Below are positions 6,863 through 15,833 of a stretch of DNA of 64,000 bases, piece after piece; the stretch's first letter is position 1; each line of letters starts with the position of its first letter. The position numbers and the translations under genes were made by a program. Source of the stretch: Sphingomonas sanguinis (lineage in GTDB: Bacteria > Pseudomonadota > Alphaproteobacteria > Sphingomonadales > Sphingomonadaceae). The DNA lies in contig NZ_LDTE01000001.1 in NCBI RefSeq assembly GCF_001476905.1, forward strand, positions 1 to 64,000, read 5' to 3'. Below the pieces are notes generated by a model. That model made no database searches and was not told where the DNA came from. It saw only the letters and a program-made list of their open reading frames with translations.

Positions 6863-9552
6863 CCTCCGCGTTCCAAAGTCCCGCGATTGGGGATGTAGGT
6901 GTGGCCGCCCGCTGTCGTCGTCTCGACGAACAGTCGGGCGGCGGGCGTGGCGGCGGTCGCGGGATCTAGGGTCAGGTGAACCTTGCCGGTGGCGGGGTCG
7001 TAATCGATCGCGGCGATCTTGCCCGCCTCCAACGTCAGCCACAGCCCGACCGGCGCGACGAATACCCGCGCGCGGGCGCCATCGCGGGGCACGACCCGGA
7101 CATGGCCGTCGGCGAGTGACAGATTGCCGCCATAGCTGAGCCAGCCGAGCGTCGGATCGTTTACGACATAGGTGGCCGCCGCATAGGCATGGCCGAAAAA
7201 GCCCATGCCATAGTCGCCGCTATACGGGTCCCACTGCATCCGGTCGGGCCAGCTGTGGAAGGCGGCGGAGGATGCGCCGTCCTGGTCGATATTGGTGATG
7301 CCGCCCATCAACCCGCCATAAGCGACGCGCAGCAGGTGCAGGTCGCTGGGCTTGCGTCGGAACGAATCGAACAGCGGGATAGCGTTCAGCGTCGATCCGT
7401 AATGATGGATCTGCCGCTCCAGCCGCGGATATTTGCCGCCGTACAGGAAGTCCCAGTAACGCCGGGCATTGCCGTTATAGCCCCAGTGCGGGATCGACGG
7501 GTCATAGCCCAGGATCACCTCGCGCGTGACGTCCGCCTGCGGACCATAGCCGAAATAGCGCATCCAGGCATAGACCTCCGCCTGGCCGGTCGAGTCCCAC
7601 GCCATCTCGCTGCCGAACGGATATTGCAGCGTGCGCCAATGGTCGGCGCGGCCCTTCATCAGCCGTTCGACCTCGGCGGCTTTGGCGGTCCAGCCCTCGC
7701 GCTTCAGGTCGGTCAGGATGTCGACGAAGACATCGCCCTCCATCAACCCGAATTGCGCATAATGCGGCGCGTCGCGCATCATCGCGACGATGGTTTGATA
7801 CGCATGGTCGAGATACCAGTCCCAGGCGTGGACGCGGGTCATGCCAGGATGATTGCGCGCGATCCGATAGAGCACCCAATGCCCCGCCGCGACATGCGGG
7901 TAGTTGTAGGCGCGGCCCAGATCGTCCGCCTGATCCTTTTTCCACGAGGTCCAGCTCTGCCAGTCCTTGGCGGGTTGATAGAGATTGGGGAAGGCGGCCG
8001 GGTCGTAATAGAACAGGCTTTTCTTCACCCCGCCCGCATGGTCGCCATCGGCGACCTGAAGGCGGCCGACGACGGTCTTGTCGACCAGCTGCTCGATGCG
8101 GGCGATCTCGTCGGCGTTCGGGTTGTCGAGTTGCTTCATGACCGCCGCGACCCAACTGCCCGCACCGCCTTCGTCGCTCATGCCCGAGATCCAGACGCGG
8201 GGATCGGCGGTGACGACCTTCTGCGCCTCGCGGTCATAGGTCAGGATGGCGGGCGAGCGGCCGAAGGGATCACCCTTGCCCTCGAACCACTGCTTCGTGG
8301 TCGAGAAGCGGCCGAGATCGGCCATGGTCTGCTCCAGCGGCTTGGTGACGAAATACTGGACCGTCTGCACGCTGCCATCGGCATAGGTCAGGGTCAGGCG
8401 CGCACGCCCCCAGTTGCGTCCCCGCACCGACAACCGGGTCCAGCCGGGCTTGCCCTGTTGCCGCGTGACGTCGAGTGCGCCCGCCGGATAGCTGGCGATG
8501 CCGGTGATCGCCGAGGGCGCATGCACGAACAGCGTCGCTTCGAGATCGGTCGGTACGACATAGCCGGGCACGCCGACCACCACGGGGCGACCCTGCGCCG
8601 CCAGCGTCGGCTCGATCGCACGGATGCTGGGGGCGGCGACCAGACGCAGGCCGATCCGGCGACTTTCGCCAGGCGCGAGGGTGAAGCTGGTCGCTTCGTT
8701 CCACGGCGCTCCCGCCTTGGCCCATTCCTTCTGGGCATAGGCGGCGCTGGCGATGGTCCAGTCGTAGAAACCCTCGGACGTCTGGGCGCGGGGACTCGCC
8801 TCGACGATCACCGCCTGGCCCTTGGTCTCGCGGAGCGTCGGGATGGGGACATAGGCCTCCAGCGGGGTGTTCCGCTCGGGCAGGACGAGCAGCGCGGGGC
8901 CCGCCCCATTCAGCCGCGTGACCTGCACATACCCCGCATCGCGCCCGATATAGGGATCAGCGAAGCTCGCCTGGGCGTGGGCCTGTTCCAGCGTACGGTC
9001 GGTGATGATGTTGTCGAATACCATCGGAATGCCCAAGCCCCCGATCTCGACCGGCGCGCGGGACGTGTTGGTAAGGGTGAAGCGTAGCACCGGAGCGCCC
9101 TTGTCATTCACCCAGTCGCGCACGATCCGCAGCGGCAGGTTGGCCCCCATCGACCCGCTGATATCGGCCGAGGCAAGCGTGCTTCCGCGAGCGGGCAGGG
9201 CGCGCACCGGCCGCCGCTCGCGTGACGAGGAGTAATCGCGCCACTCGCCGGTGCCGCTGCGCAGCCGCAGATGGATGTCGCCCAGATGGTTGTAGCCATT
9301 GCCAGCGCGTTCCTTGGCCCGGCCGATGGGCAGGAAGTCGAAGCCGGGGGCGCCGATCGGCGACAGCCCGCGCGCCGTCCGGCTTACCGGATCGAGCCTC
9401 AGCGTGAACTGGCCGACGCGCAGGCCGGGCGCCACGCGGGCCGGAGTAGGGGCCACGCGCTTCGACTGGGCAGCACCGATACTCGGCGTGCCCGCCAGGA
9501 TCGACAGCGTGGCGAGCGTCGCCGGAACGAGGCGGACAAGGCTAAGACGCAT
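6808..9552 (-). CDS. large exported protein, probable DUF5695-type glycosidase-like
   Basis: 914 residues with an N-terminal signal peptide (LVPATLATLSILAGTPSIGAA). The N-terminal half looks beta-rich (about residues 45-400, with phrases such as YNHLGDIHLRLR and FDNIITDRTLEQAHAQ); the C-terminal half is helical and aromatic-rich, as in six-hairpin (alpha/alpha)6 glycosidases (HVAAGHWVLYRIA, HAWDWYLDHAYQ, WAHYG-like repeats, FGSEMAWDSTGQAEVYAW). I associate this pattern with DUF5695, from memory and without a search. AGGGGG precedes the ATG at 9552. It is transcribed divergently from the GH127 arabinofuranosidase across a 101-base shared promoter, so I infer a role in releasing plant arabinosides. 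No catalytic residue can be assigned. Confidence 0.6.
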   Translation of the reverse strand: MRLSLVRLVPATLATLSILAGTPSIGAAQSKRVAPTPARVAPGLRVGQFTLRLDPVSRTARGLSPIGAPGFDFLPIGRAKERAGNGYNHLGDIHLRLRSGTGEWRDYSSSRERRPVRALPARGSTLASADISGSMGANLPLRIVRDWVNDKGAPVLRFTLTNTSRAPVEIGGLGIPMVFDNIITDRTLEQAHAQASFADPYIGRDAGYVQVTRLNGAGPALLVLPERNTPLEAYVPIPTLRETKGQAVIVEASPRAQTSEGFYDWTIASAAYAQKEWAKAGAPWNEATSFTLAPGESRRIGLRLVAAPSIRAIEPTLAAQGRPVVVGVPGYVVPTDLEATLFVHAPSAITGIASYPAGALDVTRQQGKPGWTRLSVRGRNWGRARLTLTYADGSVQTVQYFVTKPLEQTMADLGRFSTTKQWFEGKGDPFGRSPAILTYDREAQKVVTADPRVWISGMSDEGGAGSWVAAVMKQLDNPNADEIARIEQLVDKTVVGRLQVADGDHAGGVKKSLFYYDPAAFPNLYQPAKDWQSWTSWKKDQADDLGRAYNYPHVAAGHWVLYRIARNHPGMTRVHAWDWYLDHAYQTIVAMMRDAPHYAQFGLMEGDVFVDILTDLKREGWTAKAAEVERLMKGRADHWRTLQYPFGSEMAWDSTGQAEVYAWMRYFGYGPQADVTREVILGYDPSIPHWGYNGNARRYWDFLYGGKYPRLERQIHHYGSTLNAIPLFDSFRRKPSDLHLLRVAYGGLMGGITNIDQDGASSAAFHSWPDRMQWDPYSGDYGMGFFGHAYAAATYVVNDPTLGWLSYGGNLSLADGHVRVVPRDGARARVFVAPVGLWLTLEAGKIAAIDYDPATGKVHLTLDPATAATPAARLFVETTTAGGHTYIPNRGTLERGGYTVPLSASVTDILLSAR

Positions 9553-9599
9553 CTACAAACCCCCTGGTGGCGGGAGGGCTAGTACGAAAACCATCGCAA

Positions 9600-9640
9600 T
9601 TGACCCTCTCCCTATCGCGGTATATTGGTATACAGTATTA
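9600..9640 (+). promoter_or_regulatory. divergent promoter with candidate GntR-type operator
   Basis: TTGACC (9600-9605) is followed by TATATT (9621-9626, 15-base spacer), a plausible promoter for the GH127 gene. Overlapping the -10 is an inverted repeat GTATA-TTGG-TATAC (9620-9633) inside GGTATACAGTAT. The same TTGACC ... GGTATAC arrangement lies upstream of the gene at 14919. FCD-type GntR regulators commonly bind GTATAC-centred palindromes, and one is encoded at 15833. Being the only gap between two divergent genes, it could control both. Confidence 0.5.
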
Positions 9641-9653
9641 GCGGGAGAGCAAG

Positions 9654-12029
9654 ATGCTGAAGACCAGTAGGCGCGAATGGATGTGCGGCGCGGCCACGCT
9701 GGCGCTGGTCGGCGCGGCCCCCAAGGCGATGGCGGCGGGCGCATCGCTGCTCCCCGATACTGCAGAGCCTTTGCCGCTGTCGGCGGTTCGGCTGCGCCCG
9801 TCCATCTACGCGACGGCGGTCGAGACCAACCGGGGCTATCTTCATCGCCTGAGCGCCGACCGGCTGCTCCACAATTTCCGCGCCTATGCTGGACTGGAGC
9901 CCAAGGCCCCGATCTATGGCGGCTGGGAAAGCGACACCATCGCCGGTCACACGCTGGGCCACTACCTTTCCGCGCTGGTCCTGACCTGGCAGCAGACCGG
10001 CGACCCGGAGATGCGCGCTCGGGCCGACTATATTGTCGGCGAACTGGCGCAGGCGCAGGCGAAGCGCGGCACCGGCTATGTCGGCGCGCTGGGGCGCAAG
10101 CGGCCCGACGGGACGATCGTCGACGGCGAGGAGATCTTTCCCGAGATCATGGCGGGCAAGATCAAGTCAGGGGGCTTCGATCTCAACGGCTCTTGGTCGC
10201 CTCTCTACACGGTCCACAAGCTGTTCGCCGGGCTGCTCGACGTGCATGGCGGCTGGGGCAATGCGCAGGCGCTGGACGTCACAGTCAAGCTCGGCGGCTA
10301 TTTCGCCAAGGTGTTCGCCGCCCTCGACGATGCGCAGATGCAGACGGTGTTGGGGTGCGAATATGGCGGGTTGAACGAGAGCTTTGCCGAACTCTACCAG
10401 CGCACCGGCGACCGCCAGTGGCTGGCGCTGGCCGAGCGCATTTATGACCGCAAGGTGCTCGATCCGTTGGTGGCGGGACAGGACAAGCTGGCCAACTTCC
10501 ACGCCAATACCCAGGTGCCCAAGCTGATCGGCCTGGCGCGCATCCATGAGATCACCGGCAAGCCCGAACCCGCCAAGGGCGCGCGCTTCTTCTGGGATAC
10601 GGTGACGGGTCATCACAGCTATGTCATCGGCGGCAATGCGGACCGGGAATATTTCTCCGAACCCGATACCATTGCACGGCACGTCACCGACCAGACGTGC
10701 GAGCACTGCAACACCTATAATATGATGAAGCTGACCCGGCATCTCTTTGGCTGGAAGCCCGATGGTCAGCTGTTCGACTATTACGAGCGGGCGCACCTGA
10801 ACCATACGATGGCGGCGCAGCATCCGGGCAATGGCGGCTTCACCTATATGACGCCGCTGATGTCGGGCACGGCGCGCGACTATTCGACGGTCAAGGACGA
10901 CGCCTTCTGGTGCTGCGTCGGGTCGGGAATGGAGGCCCATGCCAAGCATGGCGATTCCATCTTCTGGCAGGGCGGCGATACGTTTTTCGTCAATCTCTAC
11001 ATCCCGGCCGAAGCGCGGTGGGAGAAGCGTGGCGCGATCGTCACGCTCGACACCGCCTATCCGATGGACGGGCAGGCGACGCTGCGCTTCACCCGGCTCG
11101 ACCGGGCGGGGCGCTTCCCGCTGGCGTTGCGGGTGCCCGGCTGGGCCAACGGACAGGCGGTGGTCGAGGTAAACGGCCAGACCGTCACGCCGACTTTCGA
11201 GCGTGGCTATGCGGTCGTGCAGCGGCGGTGGAAGGCGGGGGACAGTGTCTCCATCCGCCTGCCGCTCGACCTGCGGGTCGAGACGACGCCCGGCGACGAC
11301 AGTGTGGTGGCGGTCGTGCGCGGGCCGATGGTGATGGCCGCCGATCTGGGCGGTCGCGACGACAAGTGGGACTCGCCCGATCCGGTGCTGGTGGGCGCGC
11401 ATCCGCTGAACGGCTTCACCGCGACCGATGCCGCACAGGCGCGCTATGCGACCAAGGGCGTGTTCCGCCCGGCGGATTTCGCCTTCGTCCCCTTTTTCAG
11501 CCAATATGACCGGCGCAGCGCCGTTTATTTCAAGCGTTTTACCGAAGCAGGCTGGAAGACCAAGCAGGCGGCCTTCCTCGCCGATCAGGCGCGTGCCCGC
11601 GACATTGCCGCCCGCTCGGTCGACGTCATGCATCTGGGCGAGATGCAGCCGGAACGCGATCACGCCCTGACCTCGGAGATTTCCTATCCCGTCTCCTATC
11701 GCGGCAAGCAGGGCCGGGATGCGCGCTCGGGCGGCTATTTCGAGTTCACCATGGCGGTGCGCCCGGGGCCGATGATCCTGCAGGGCACCTATTGGGGCGA
11801 TGAGCGCAAGCGCGACTTCGACATCCTGGTCGACAATGTGAAGATCGCGACCCAGCATCTGGAAAACGACAAGCCGGGCGCGTTCTTCGACGTCGAATAC
11901 CCGCTCCCGCCCGCGCTGACGGCGGGGAAGAAGAGCGTGCGCATCCGCGTGGTTCCGCATGACGGCAGCTCGGCGGGGCCGATCTTTGGCATGCGGCTGT
12001 TCGCCGCCAAGCCGGGAGCGACAGCGTGA
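9654..12029 (+). CDS. GH127 (DUF1680) beta-L-arabinofuranosidase, Tat-exported
   Basis: Predicted to release beta-L-arabinofuranose, as HypBA1 of Bifidobacterium does from hydroxyproline-linked arabino-oligosaccharides. 791 residues. The N-terminus is a Tat signal (SRREWM, then a hydrophobic stretch ending AMAAGA), implying folded, metal-loaded export. The GH127 zinc/catalytic set is visible: Glu350 and Cys352 (CEHC motif) with Cys420 and Cys421 (WCCVGSG); by analogy Cys420 is the nucleophile and Glu332 (GNADREYF) the acid/base. An (alpha/alpha)6 core is followed by beta domains. GGGAGAGC precedes the ATG. The stop overlaps the GTG start of the next gene, so the genes are coupled. Confidence 0.9.
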   Translation: MLKTSRREWMCGAATLALVGAAPKAMAAGASLLPDTAEPLPLSAVRLRPSIYATAVETNRGYLHRLSADRLLHNFRAYAGLEPKAPIYGGWESDTIAGHTLGHYLSALVLTWQQTGDPEMRARADYIVGELAQAQAKRGTGYVGALGRKRPDGTIVDGEEIFPEIMAGKIKSGGFDLNGSWSPLYTVHKLFAGLLDVHGGWGNAQALDVTVKLGGYFAKVFAALDDAQMQTVLGCEYGGLNESFAELYQRTGDRQWLALAERIYDRKVLDPLVAGQDKLANFHANTQVPKLIGLARIHEITGKPEPAKGARFFWDTVTGHHSYVIGGNADREYFSEPDTIARHVTDQTCEHCNTYNMMKLTRHLFGWKPDGQLFDYYERAHLNHTMAAQHPGNGGFTYMTPLMSGTARDYSTVKDDAFWCCVGSGMEAHAKHGDSIFWQGGDTFFVNLYIPAEARWEKRGAIVTLDTAYPMDGQATLRFTRLDRAGRFPLALRVPGWANGQAVVEVNGQTVTPTFERGYAVVQRRWKAGDSVSIRLPLDLRVETTPGDDSVVAVVRGPMVMAADLGGRDDKWDSPDPVLVGAHPLNGFTATDAAQARYATKGVFRPADFAFVPFFSQYDRRSAVYFKRFTEAGWKTKQAAFLADQARARDIAARSVDVMHLGEMQPERDHALTSEISYPVSYRGKQGRDARSGGYFEFTMAVRPGPMILQGTYWGDERKRDFDILVDNVKIATQHLENDKPGAFFDVEYPLPPALTAGKKSVRIRVVPHDGSSAGPIFGMRLFAAKPGATA

Positions 12030-13036
12030 CCGGTATCGCCATGACTCTGGACGAGTTGCGCGAACTGGCGCGGGCCAAGCTGCTGGGCGCAGGACTCGCC
12101 GCACCGCATGCCGAGGCGGTGGCCGAGACGATGGTCGCGGGCGAGCGGGACGGCTGCACCTCGCATGGCATCTACCGCCTGCTGGTCGCGGTCTCCAGCA
12201 TCAACAAGGGCGTGGTCGTACCCGATGCCGAGCCGATCCTGTCCGAACCGGGGCGCGCGCTGGTCCGCGTCGATGGCGGCGGTGGCTTCGCGCAGCTGGC
12301 CTTCCAGACCGGCAAGCCGCTGCTGATCGAAAAGGCGAAGACCAATGGCATCGCTGCGCTGGCGCTGAACAACGTCGTCCATTTCGCGGCGCTCTGGCCC
12401 GAGGTCGAGGAACTGGCGGAGGCGGGCCTCGTCGCGCTGGCCTTCACGCCCAGCCATGCCTGGGTCGCGCCATCGGGCGGGGCGGAACCGGTATTCGGGA
12501 CCAACCCGATCGCCTTTGGCTGGCCGCGCCCCGACGGCCCACCCTTCGTCTTCGACTTCGCCACCAGCATGGTCGCGCGCGGCGAGATCGAATTGCACCG
12601 CCGCGCGGGCAAGAATGTGCCCGACGACTGGGGTGTCGATGCGGATGGGAAGCCGACCACCGATCCGGCGGCGATCCTGTCAGGCGCGATGCGGACGTTT
12701 GGCGGACACAAGGGATCGGCGCTGGCGGCGATGGTCGAACTGCTAGCCGGGCCGCTGATCGGTGACATGACCAGCCGCGAATCGATCGAGTGGGATGCCG
12801 GGCGGGGTGGCTCTCCTTTGGGTGGCGAGCTGATTATCGCGATCGATCCCAAGGGTTTCCTGGGTGATCTTCTTCCCGAACATCAGGCGCGGGCCGAGGC
12901 GATGTTCGGCGCGATCACGGGGCAGGGGGCTCGGCTGCCCTCCGCCCGTCGCTATGCCGCGCGAGAGGTTTCGCTGGCGCAAGGCGTGACCATTTCGGCG
13001 GACCTGTACCGCGACGTGATGGCATTGAACGGTTGA
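12026..13036 (+). CDS. LDH2/MDG-family reductase, DpkA-like (candidate delta1-pyrroline-2-carboxylate reductase)
   Basis: 336-residue NAD(P)-dependent oxidoreductase of the malate/L-lactate dehydrogenase-2 fold. Visible landmarks are RDGCTSHGIYRL with the catalytic-type His, FGTNPIAFGWPRP, DFATSMVARGEI, and FGGHKGSALAAMVELLAG, a pattern I associate with DpkA-type delta1-piperideine/delta1-pyrroline-2-carboxylate reductases rather than lactate dehydrogenase. In Pseudomonas, dpkA lies in the hydroxyproline catabolic cluster next to the DapA-like deaminase; here a similar deaminase lies two genes downstream. The GTG start at 12026 overlaps the GH127 stop; ATG at 12041 is the alternative. Substrate assignment is inference; ureidoglycolate or 2-oxo-acid reduction remain possible. 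Confidence 0.72.
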   Translation: MTGIAMTLDELRELARAKLLGAGLAAPHAEAVAETMVAGERDGCTSHGIYRLLVAVSSINKGVVVPDAEPILSEPGRALVRVDGGGGFAQLAFQTGKPLLIEKAKTNGIAALALNNVVHFAALWPEVEELAEAGLVALAFTPSHAWVAPSGGAEPVFGTNPIAFGWPRPDGPPFVFDFATSMVARGEIELHRRAGKNVPDDWGVDADGKPTTDPAAILSGAMRTFGGHKGSALAAMVELLAGPLIGDMTSRESIEWDAGRGGSPLGGELIIAIDPKGFLGDLLPEHQARAEAMFGAITGQGARLPSARRYAAREVSLAQGVTISADLYRDVMALNG

Positions 13037-13055
13037 GCAGATGAGGGGCAAGGGC

Positions 13056-14849
13056 ATGACGAACCGGATTGCGTGGCTGTTGGCGGGGGCGGCGTTGGCC
13101 AGTGCGCCATCGAGCATGGCCGAAGCCAAGGGCAAGCCGCGCGCGCAGGCGGGCCGGACTGCCACTCGCCCAGCCGACGCCCGGTTCCGCGCCCTCTCGG
13201 AAGCGGAATATCAATGGCGCATCAGCCAGAGCGCGGCCGACGACGACAGCGGCAGCGCGGGCTCTCGTCAATTGCCCGACGAAGGCCCGGCCGCCCAGGC
13301 CGCCCGGCTGGCGCGTTGGGAATCCACTGCCAAGGCGCTCGACGCGATCGATCCGGCCAGCCTCTCGCCGAGCGTCCGCATCGACTATATGGTCTATCGC
13401 GGGCAGATCGATGCGCTGCTCGCCGCCCAGCGCTTCCGCGAATATGAAAAGCCGCTGACCGCCGACACCAGCTTCTGGGGCAATCTGGCGAGCTGGGCGC
13501 GAGGCAGCTTTACGACCGAGGCTCAGTACCGCGATTACATCGCCATGCTGCACCAGATGCCGCGCTATTTCGATCAGGAGATCGCCAATATGCGCGCCGG
13601 GCTGGATCGCGGTTTCACCGTGCCGCGCGTCACGCTGAAGGGGCGCGATATCGGGGTCGCGCAGGTGGTGGATGCCGGGGCTGGCGAGGAGCAGCCCTTT
13701 TACGAGCCTTTCAAGACCATGCCCGCCACCATGACGCCTGCCACGGCGGCGGCGCTGCGTGCCGAGGCGAAGGCGGCGATCCGCGACGATGTGCTGCCCG
13801 CGCATCGGCGGCTGCTGACCTTCCTGCGCCAAGACTATATGCCACGCGCGCAGGTCAGCACGGCGGCCTATGACCTGCCCGATGGTAAGGCCTATTACCG
13901 CTCGAAAATTCGCGAATATGTCACCGCCGACATGACGCCCGAGCAGGTGCACGCCATCGGCCTGTCGGAGATGCAGCGCATCCGTACGCGGATGGATCAG
14001 GTGATGAAGGAGGTGAAGTTCCAGGGCGATTTCCCCGCTTTCCTGACCTTCCTGCGCACCGATCCGCAATTCTACGCCAAGACGCCGCAGGAGCTGCTCG
14101 ACCGCGCGGCTTGGTTCGCCAAGAGCTTTGACGGGGTCGCCTCGCAATGGTTCGGTCGCCTGCCGCGCAGCCGGTTCGCCATCAAGCCGGTGCCCGCCGA
14201 CCTGGCGCCCTTCTATACCGGCGGGCGCGGTGGTCCGGGTATCTATCTGGTCAACACCTATAATCTGCCGTCGCGTCCTCTTTATTCGCTGCCCGCGCTG
14301 ACGCTGCACGAAAGCGCACCCGGTCACGCATTCCAGATGCCGCTGGCCGCCGAAAACAAGGACCTGGCGCGCTTCCGGCGCGACAGCTACCTGTCGGCTT
14401 ACGGCGAAGGCTGGGCGCTCTATTGCGAGGCGCTGGGCGAGGATATGGGTATCTACAAGACGCCCTATGAGCGGTTCGGGATGCTATCCTACCAGGCTTG
14501 GCGCGCGGCGCGGCTGGTCGTGGATACCGGCATCCACGCGATGGGTTGGAGCCGCGAGCGGGCCCAGGCCTATCTCCACGACAATACGGCGCTGTCCGAT
14601 CACGAGATCGAGACGGAGGTGGACCGCTATATCGCATGGCCGGGGCAGGCGCTGTCCTATTATATGGGGCAGCTGGCTTTCCAACGCGCCCGCGCCAAGG
14701 CCGAGAAGGCGCTGAGGCCGAAGTTCAACATCCGCGCCTGGCACGATGCGATGCTGCAACTCGGCTATGTGCCATTGCCGGTGATAGAGATGCGGACCGA
14801 TCAATTCATCGCGAATGGGGGCAAAGGCCCCTATCCCGACGAGGAATGA
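13056..14849 (+). CDS. exported DUF885 family protein (zinc peptidase-like)
   Basis: About 597 residues beginning with a signal peptide (RIAWLLAGAALASAPSSMAEA). It carries the DUF885 hallmark HESAPGH (His418, Glu419, His424) and the downstream EGWALYCE motif (Glu451), a gluzincin-like metal site. Relatives are annotated as putative carboxypeptidases or oligopeptidases. The start at 13056 is chosen over ATG 13041 because AGGGGCAAGG lies directly upstream and the signal peptide then begins correctly. It sits between the DpkA-like reductase and the hydroxyproline-type deaminase, so I infer it trims peptides released with deglycosylated substrate. Direct proof of peptidase specificity is lacking. 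Confidence 0.82.
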   Translation: MTNRIAWLLAGAALASAPSSMAEAKGKPRAQAGRTATRPADARFRALSEAEYQWRISQSAADDDSGSAGSRQLPDEGPAAQAARLARWESTAKALDAIDPASLSPSVRIDYMVYRGQIDALLAAQRFREYEKPLTADTSFWGNLASWARGSFTTEAQYRDYIAMLHQMPRYFDQEIANMRAGLDRGFTVPRVTLKGRDIGVAQVVDAGAGEEQPFYEPFKTMPATMTPATAAALRAEAKAAIRDDVLPAHRRLLTFLRQDYMPRAQVSTAAYDLPDGKAYYRSKIREYVTADMTPEQVHAIGLSEMQRIRTRMDQVMKEVKFQGDFPAFLTFLRTDPQFYAKTPQELLDRAAWFAKSFDGVASQWFGRLPRSRFAIKPVPADLAPFYTGGRGGPGIYLVNTYNLPSRPLYSLPALTLHESAPGHAFQMPLAAENKDLARFRRDSYLSAYGEGWALYCEALGEDMGIYKTPYERFGMLSYQAWRAARLVVDTGIHAMGWSRERAQAYLHDNTALSDHEIETEVDRYIAWPGQALSYYMGQLAFQRARAKAEKALRPKFNIRAWHDAMLQLGYVPLPVIEMRTDQFIANGGKGPYPDEE

Positions 14850-14852
14850 TGA

Positions 14853-14893
14853 TTGACCCGAGTATGCTGATCCGATAGACGGTATACGATATC
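14853..14893 (+). promoter_or_regulatory. candidate internal promoter and GntR-type operator
   Basis: TTGACC (14853-14858) is followed 22 bases later by GGTATACGATATC (14881-14893), matching the TTGACC-21-GGTATACAGTAT arrangement at 9600-9640. TAGACG (14876-14881) is a possible weak -10 with a 17-base spacer. It precedes the deaminase-like gene and its GntR regulator, suggesting an autoregulated second promoter inside the locus. Confidence 0.45.
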
Positions 14894-14918
14894 TAAAACA
14901 ACAGCAGGAAGACAGATA

Positions 14919-15833
14919 GTGAGCATCGGCTGGCGCGGCGTATTCCCCGCAGTGACGACCCAGGTCCGGGAAGATCTGTCGATCGACCTCGCCGATACGC
15001 AGCGGGTCGTCGATGATCTGGTCAATGACGGCGTGACCGGCGTTATCGCATTGGGCACGGTCGGCGAGAACAATTCGCTCGACTATGACGAGAAGGTCAC
15101 GGTGCTGACTGCCATTGTCGAAGCCGTGGCGGGTCGCGTGCCGGTCATTACCGGCGTCTCGGAATATGACACGCGCCGCGCGGTGCGTTATGCGCAGGCC
15201 GCCGAAAAGGCCGGGGCCGATGGCCTGATGCTGCTGCCGCCGATGGTCTATGTGCCCAAGGCGCATGAGCTGGTGAACCATTTCAAGGGCGTGGCCGACC
15301 AGACCGGTCTGCCGATCATGCTGTACAACAACCCGCCTGCTTACCGCACGGTCATCGACCAGACGGTGCTGGAAGCACTGGTCGATGTGAAGAACATCGT
15401 TGCGGTCAAGGAATCGGCGCCGGATACGCGTCGCTTCACCGATTTCCGTAATGCCTTCGGTGATCGCTACACCCTGTTCGCCGGGCTGGACGACGTGGCG
15501 CTGGAAGGCCTCTATCTGGGCGCGCAGGGCTGGGTCTCGGGTCTGACCAACGCCTTCCCGAAGGAGTCGGTCGAGCTGGTCGCGGCGTTCGACCGTGGTG
15601 ACCATGCCAAGGCGATGGAAATCTATCGCTGGTTCATGCCGCTGCTCCACCTGGATGCCGAGCATGACCTGGTCCAGTCGATCAAGCTGGCCGAGCAGGT
15701 CATGGGCCGCGGTTCGGAGCGCGTGCTGCCGCCGCGCTACATCCTGGAAGGCGAACGCCGCGCCGAGGTGATCGCGATGGTCGAAAAGGCCGCAGCGACC
15801 CGCCCCAGCCTGACGCAAGCCAAGGCCGCCTGA
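14919..15833 (+). CDS. DapA/NAL-family protein, candidate 1-pyrroline-4-hydroxy-2-carboxylate deaminase
   Basis: 304-residue class I aldolase-fold enzyme of the DHDPS/N-acetylneuraminate lyase superfamily. Schiff-base Lys164 (AVKES) and Tyr136 (LYNNP) are present, and the GTTGE loop of true DapA is replaced by GTVGEN. Segments GWRGVFPAVTTQ, GWVSGLTNAFP and IYRWFMPLLHLD match my recollection of hydroxyproline-pathway deaminases (LhpC/HypD type), which convert delta1-pyrroline-4-hydroxy-2-carboxylate to 2-oxoglutarate semialdehyde and ammonia. GTG start with AGGAAG upstream. The stop shares one base with the GntR start. An alternative is 2-keto-3-deoxy-L-arabinonate dehydratase, also of this family and tempting beside an arabinosidase; sequence features favour the deaminase. 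Confidence 0.72.
   Translation: MSIGWRGVFPAVTTQVREDLSIDLADTQRVVDDLVNDGVTGVIALGTVGENNSLDYDEKVTVLTAIVEAVAGRVPVITGVSEYDTRRAVRYAQAAEKAGADGLMLLPPMVYVPKAHELVNHFKGVADQTGLPIMLYNNPPAYRTVIDQTVLEALVDVKNIVAVKESAPDTRRFTDFRNAFGDRYTLFAGLDDVALEGLYLGAQGWVSGLTNAFPKESVELVAAFDRGDHAKAMEIYRWFMPLLHLDAEHDLVQSIKLAEQVMGRGSERVLPPRYILEGERRAEVIAMVEKAAATRPSLTQAKAA

Noticed and set aside
7189..9087. 632-codon open frame on the plus strand
   Set aside because: It is the antisense shadow of the DUF5695-like gene; high GC leaves long open frames opposite real genes, and its translation has no recognisable domain.
9654..12029. Polysaccharide utilisation locus of the SusC/SusD type
   Set aside because: No TonB-dependent receptor or SusD-like gene occurs within the window; the block has a permease and a regulator instead.
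10167..12104. 645-codon open frame on the minus strand
   Set aside because: Antisense of the GH127 gene, whose motifs and coupling are clear; the shadow product is Arg/His/Gln-rich without domains.
12026..13036. Malate or lactate dehydrogenase
   Set aside because: The LDH2 fold is shared by many reductases; the RDGCTSHG and FGGHKGSALAAMVELL pattern and context favour a DpkA-type imine reductase.
14919..15833. Second dapA or N-acetylneuraminate lyase
   Set aside because: The true dapA is at 39317. This protein has GTVGEN instead of GTTGE, lies in a catabolic block, and has no sialic-acid genes nearby.
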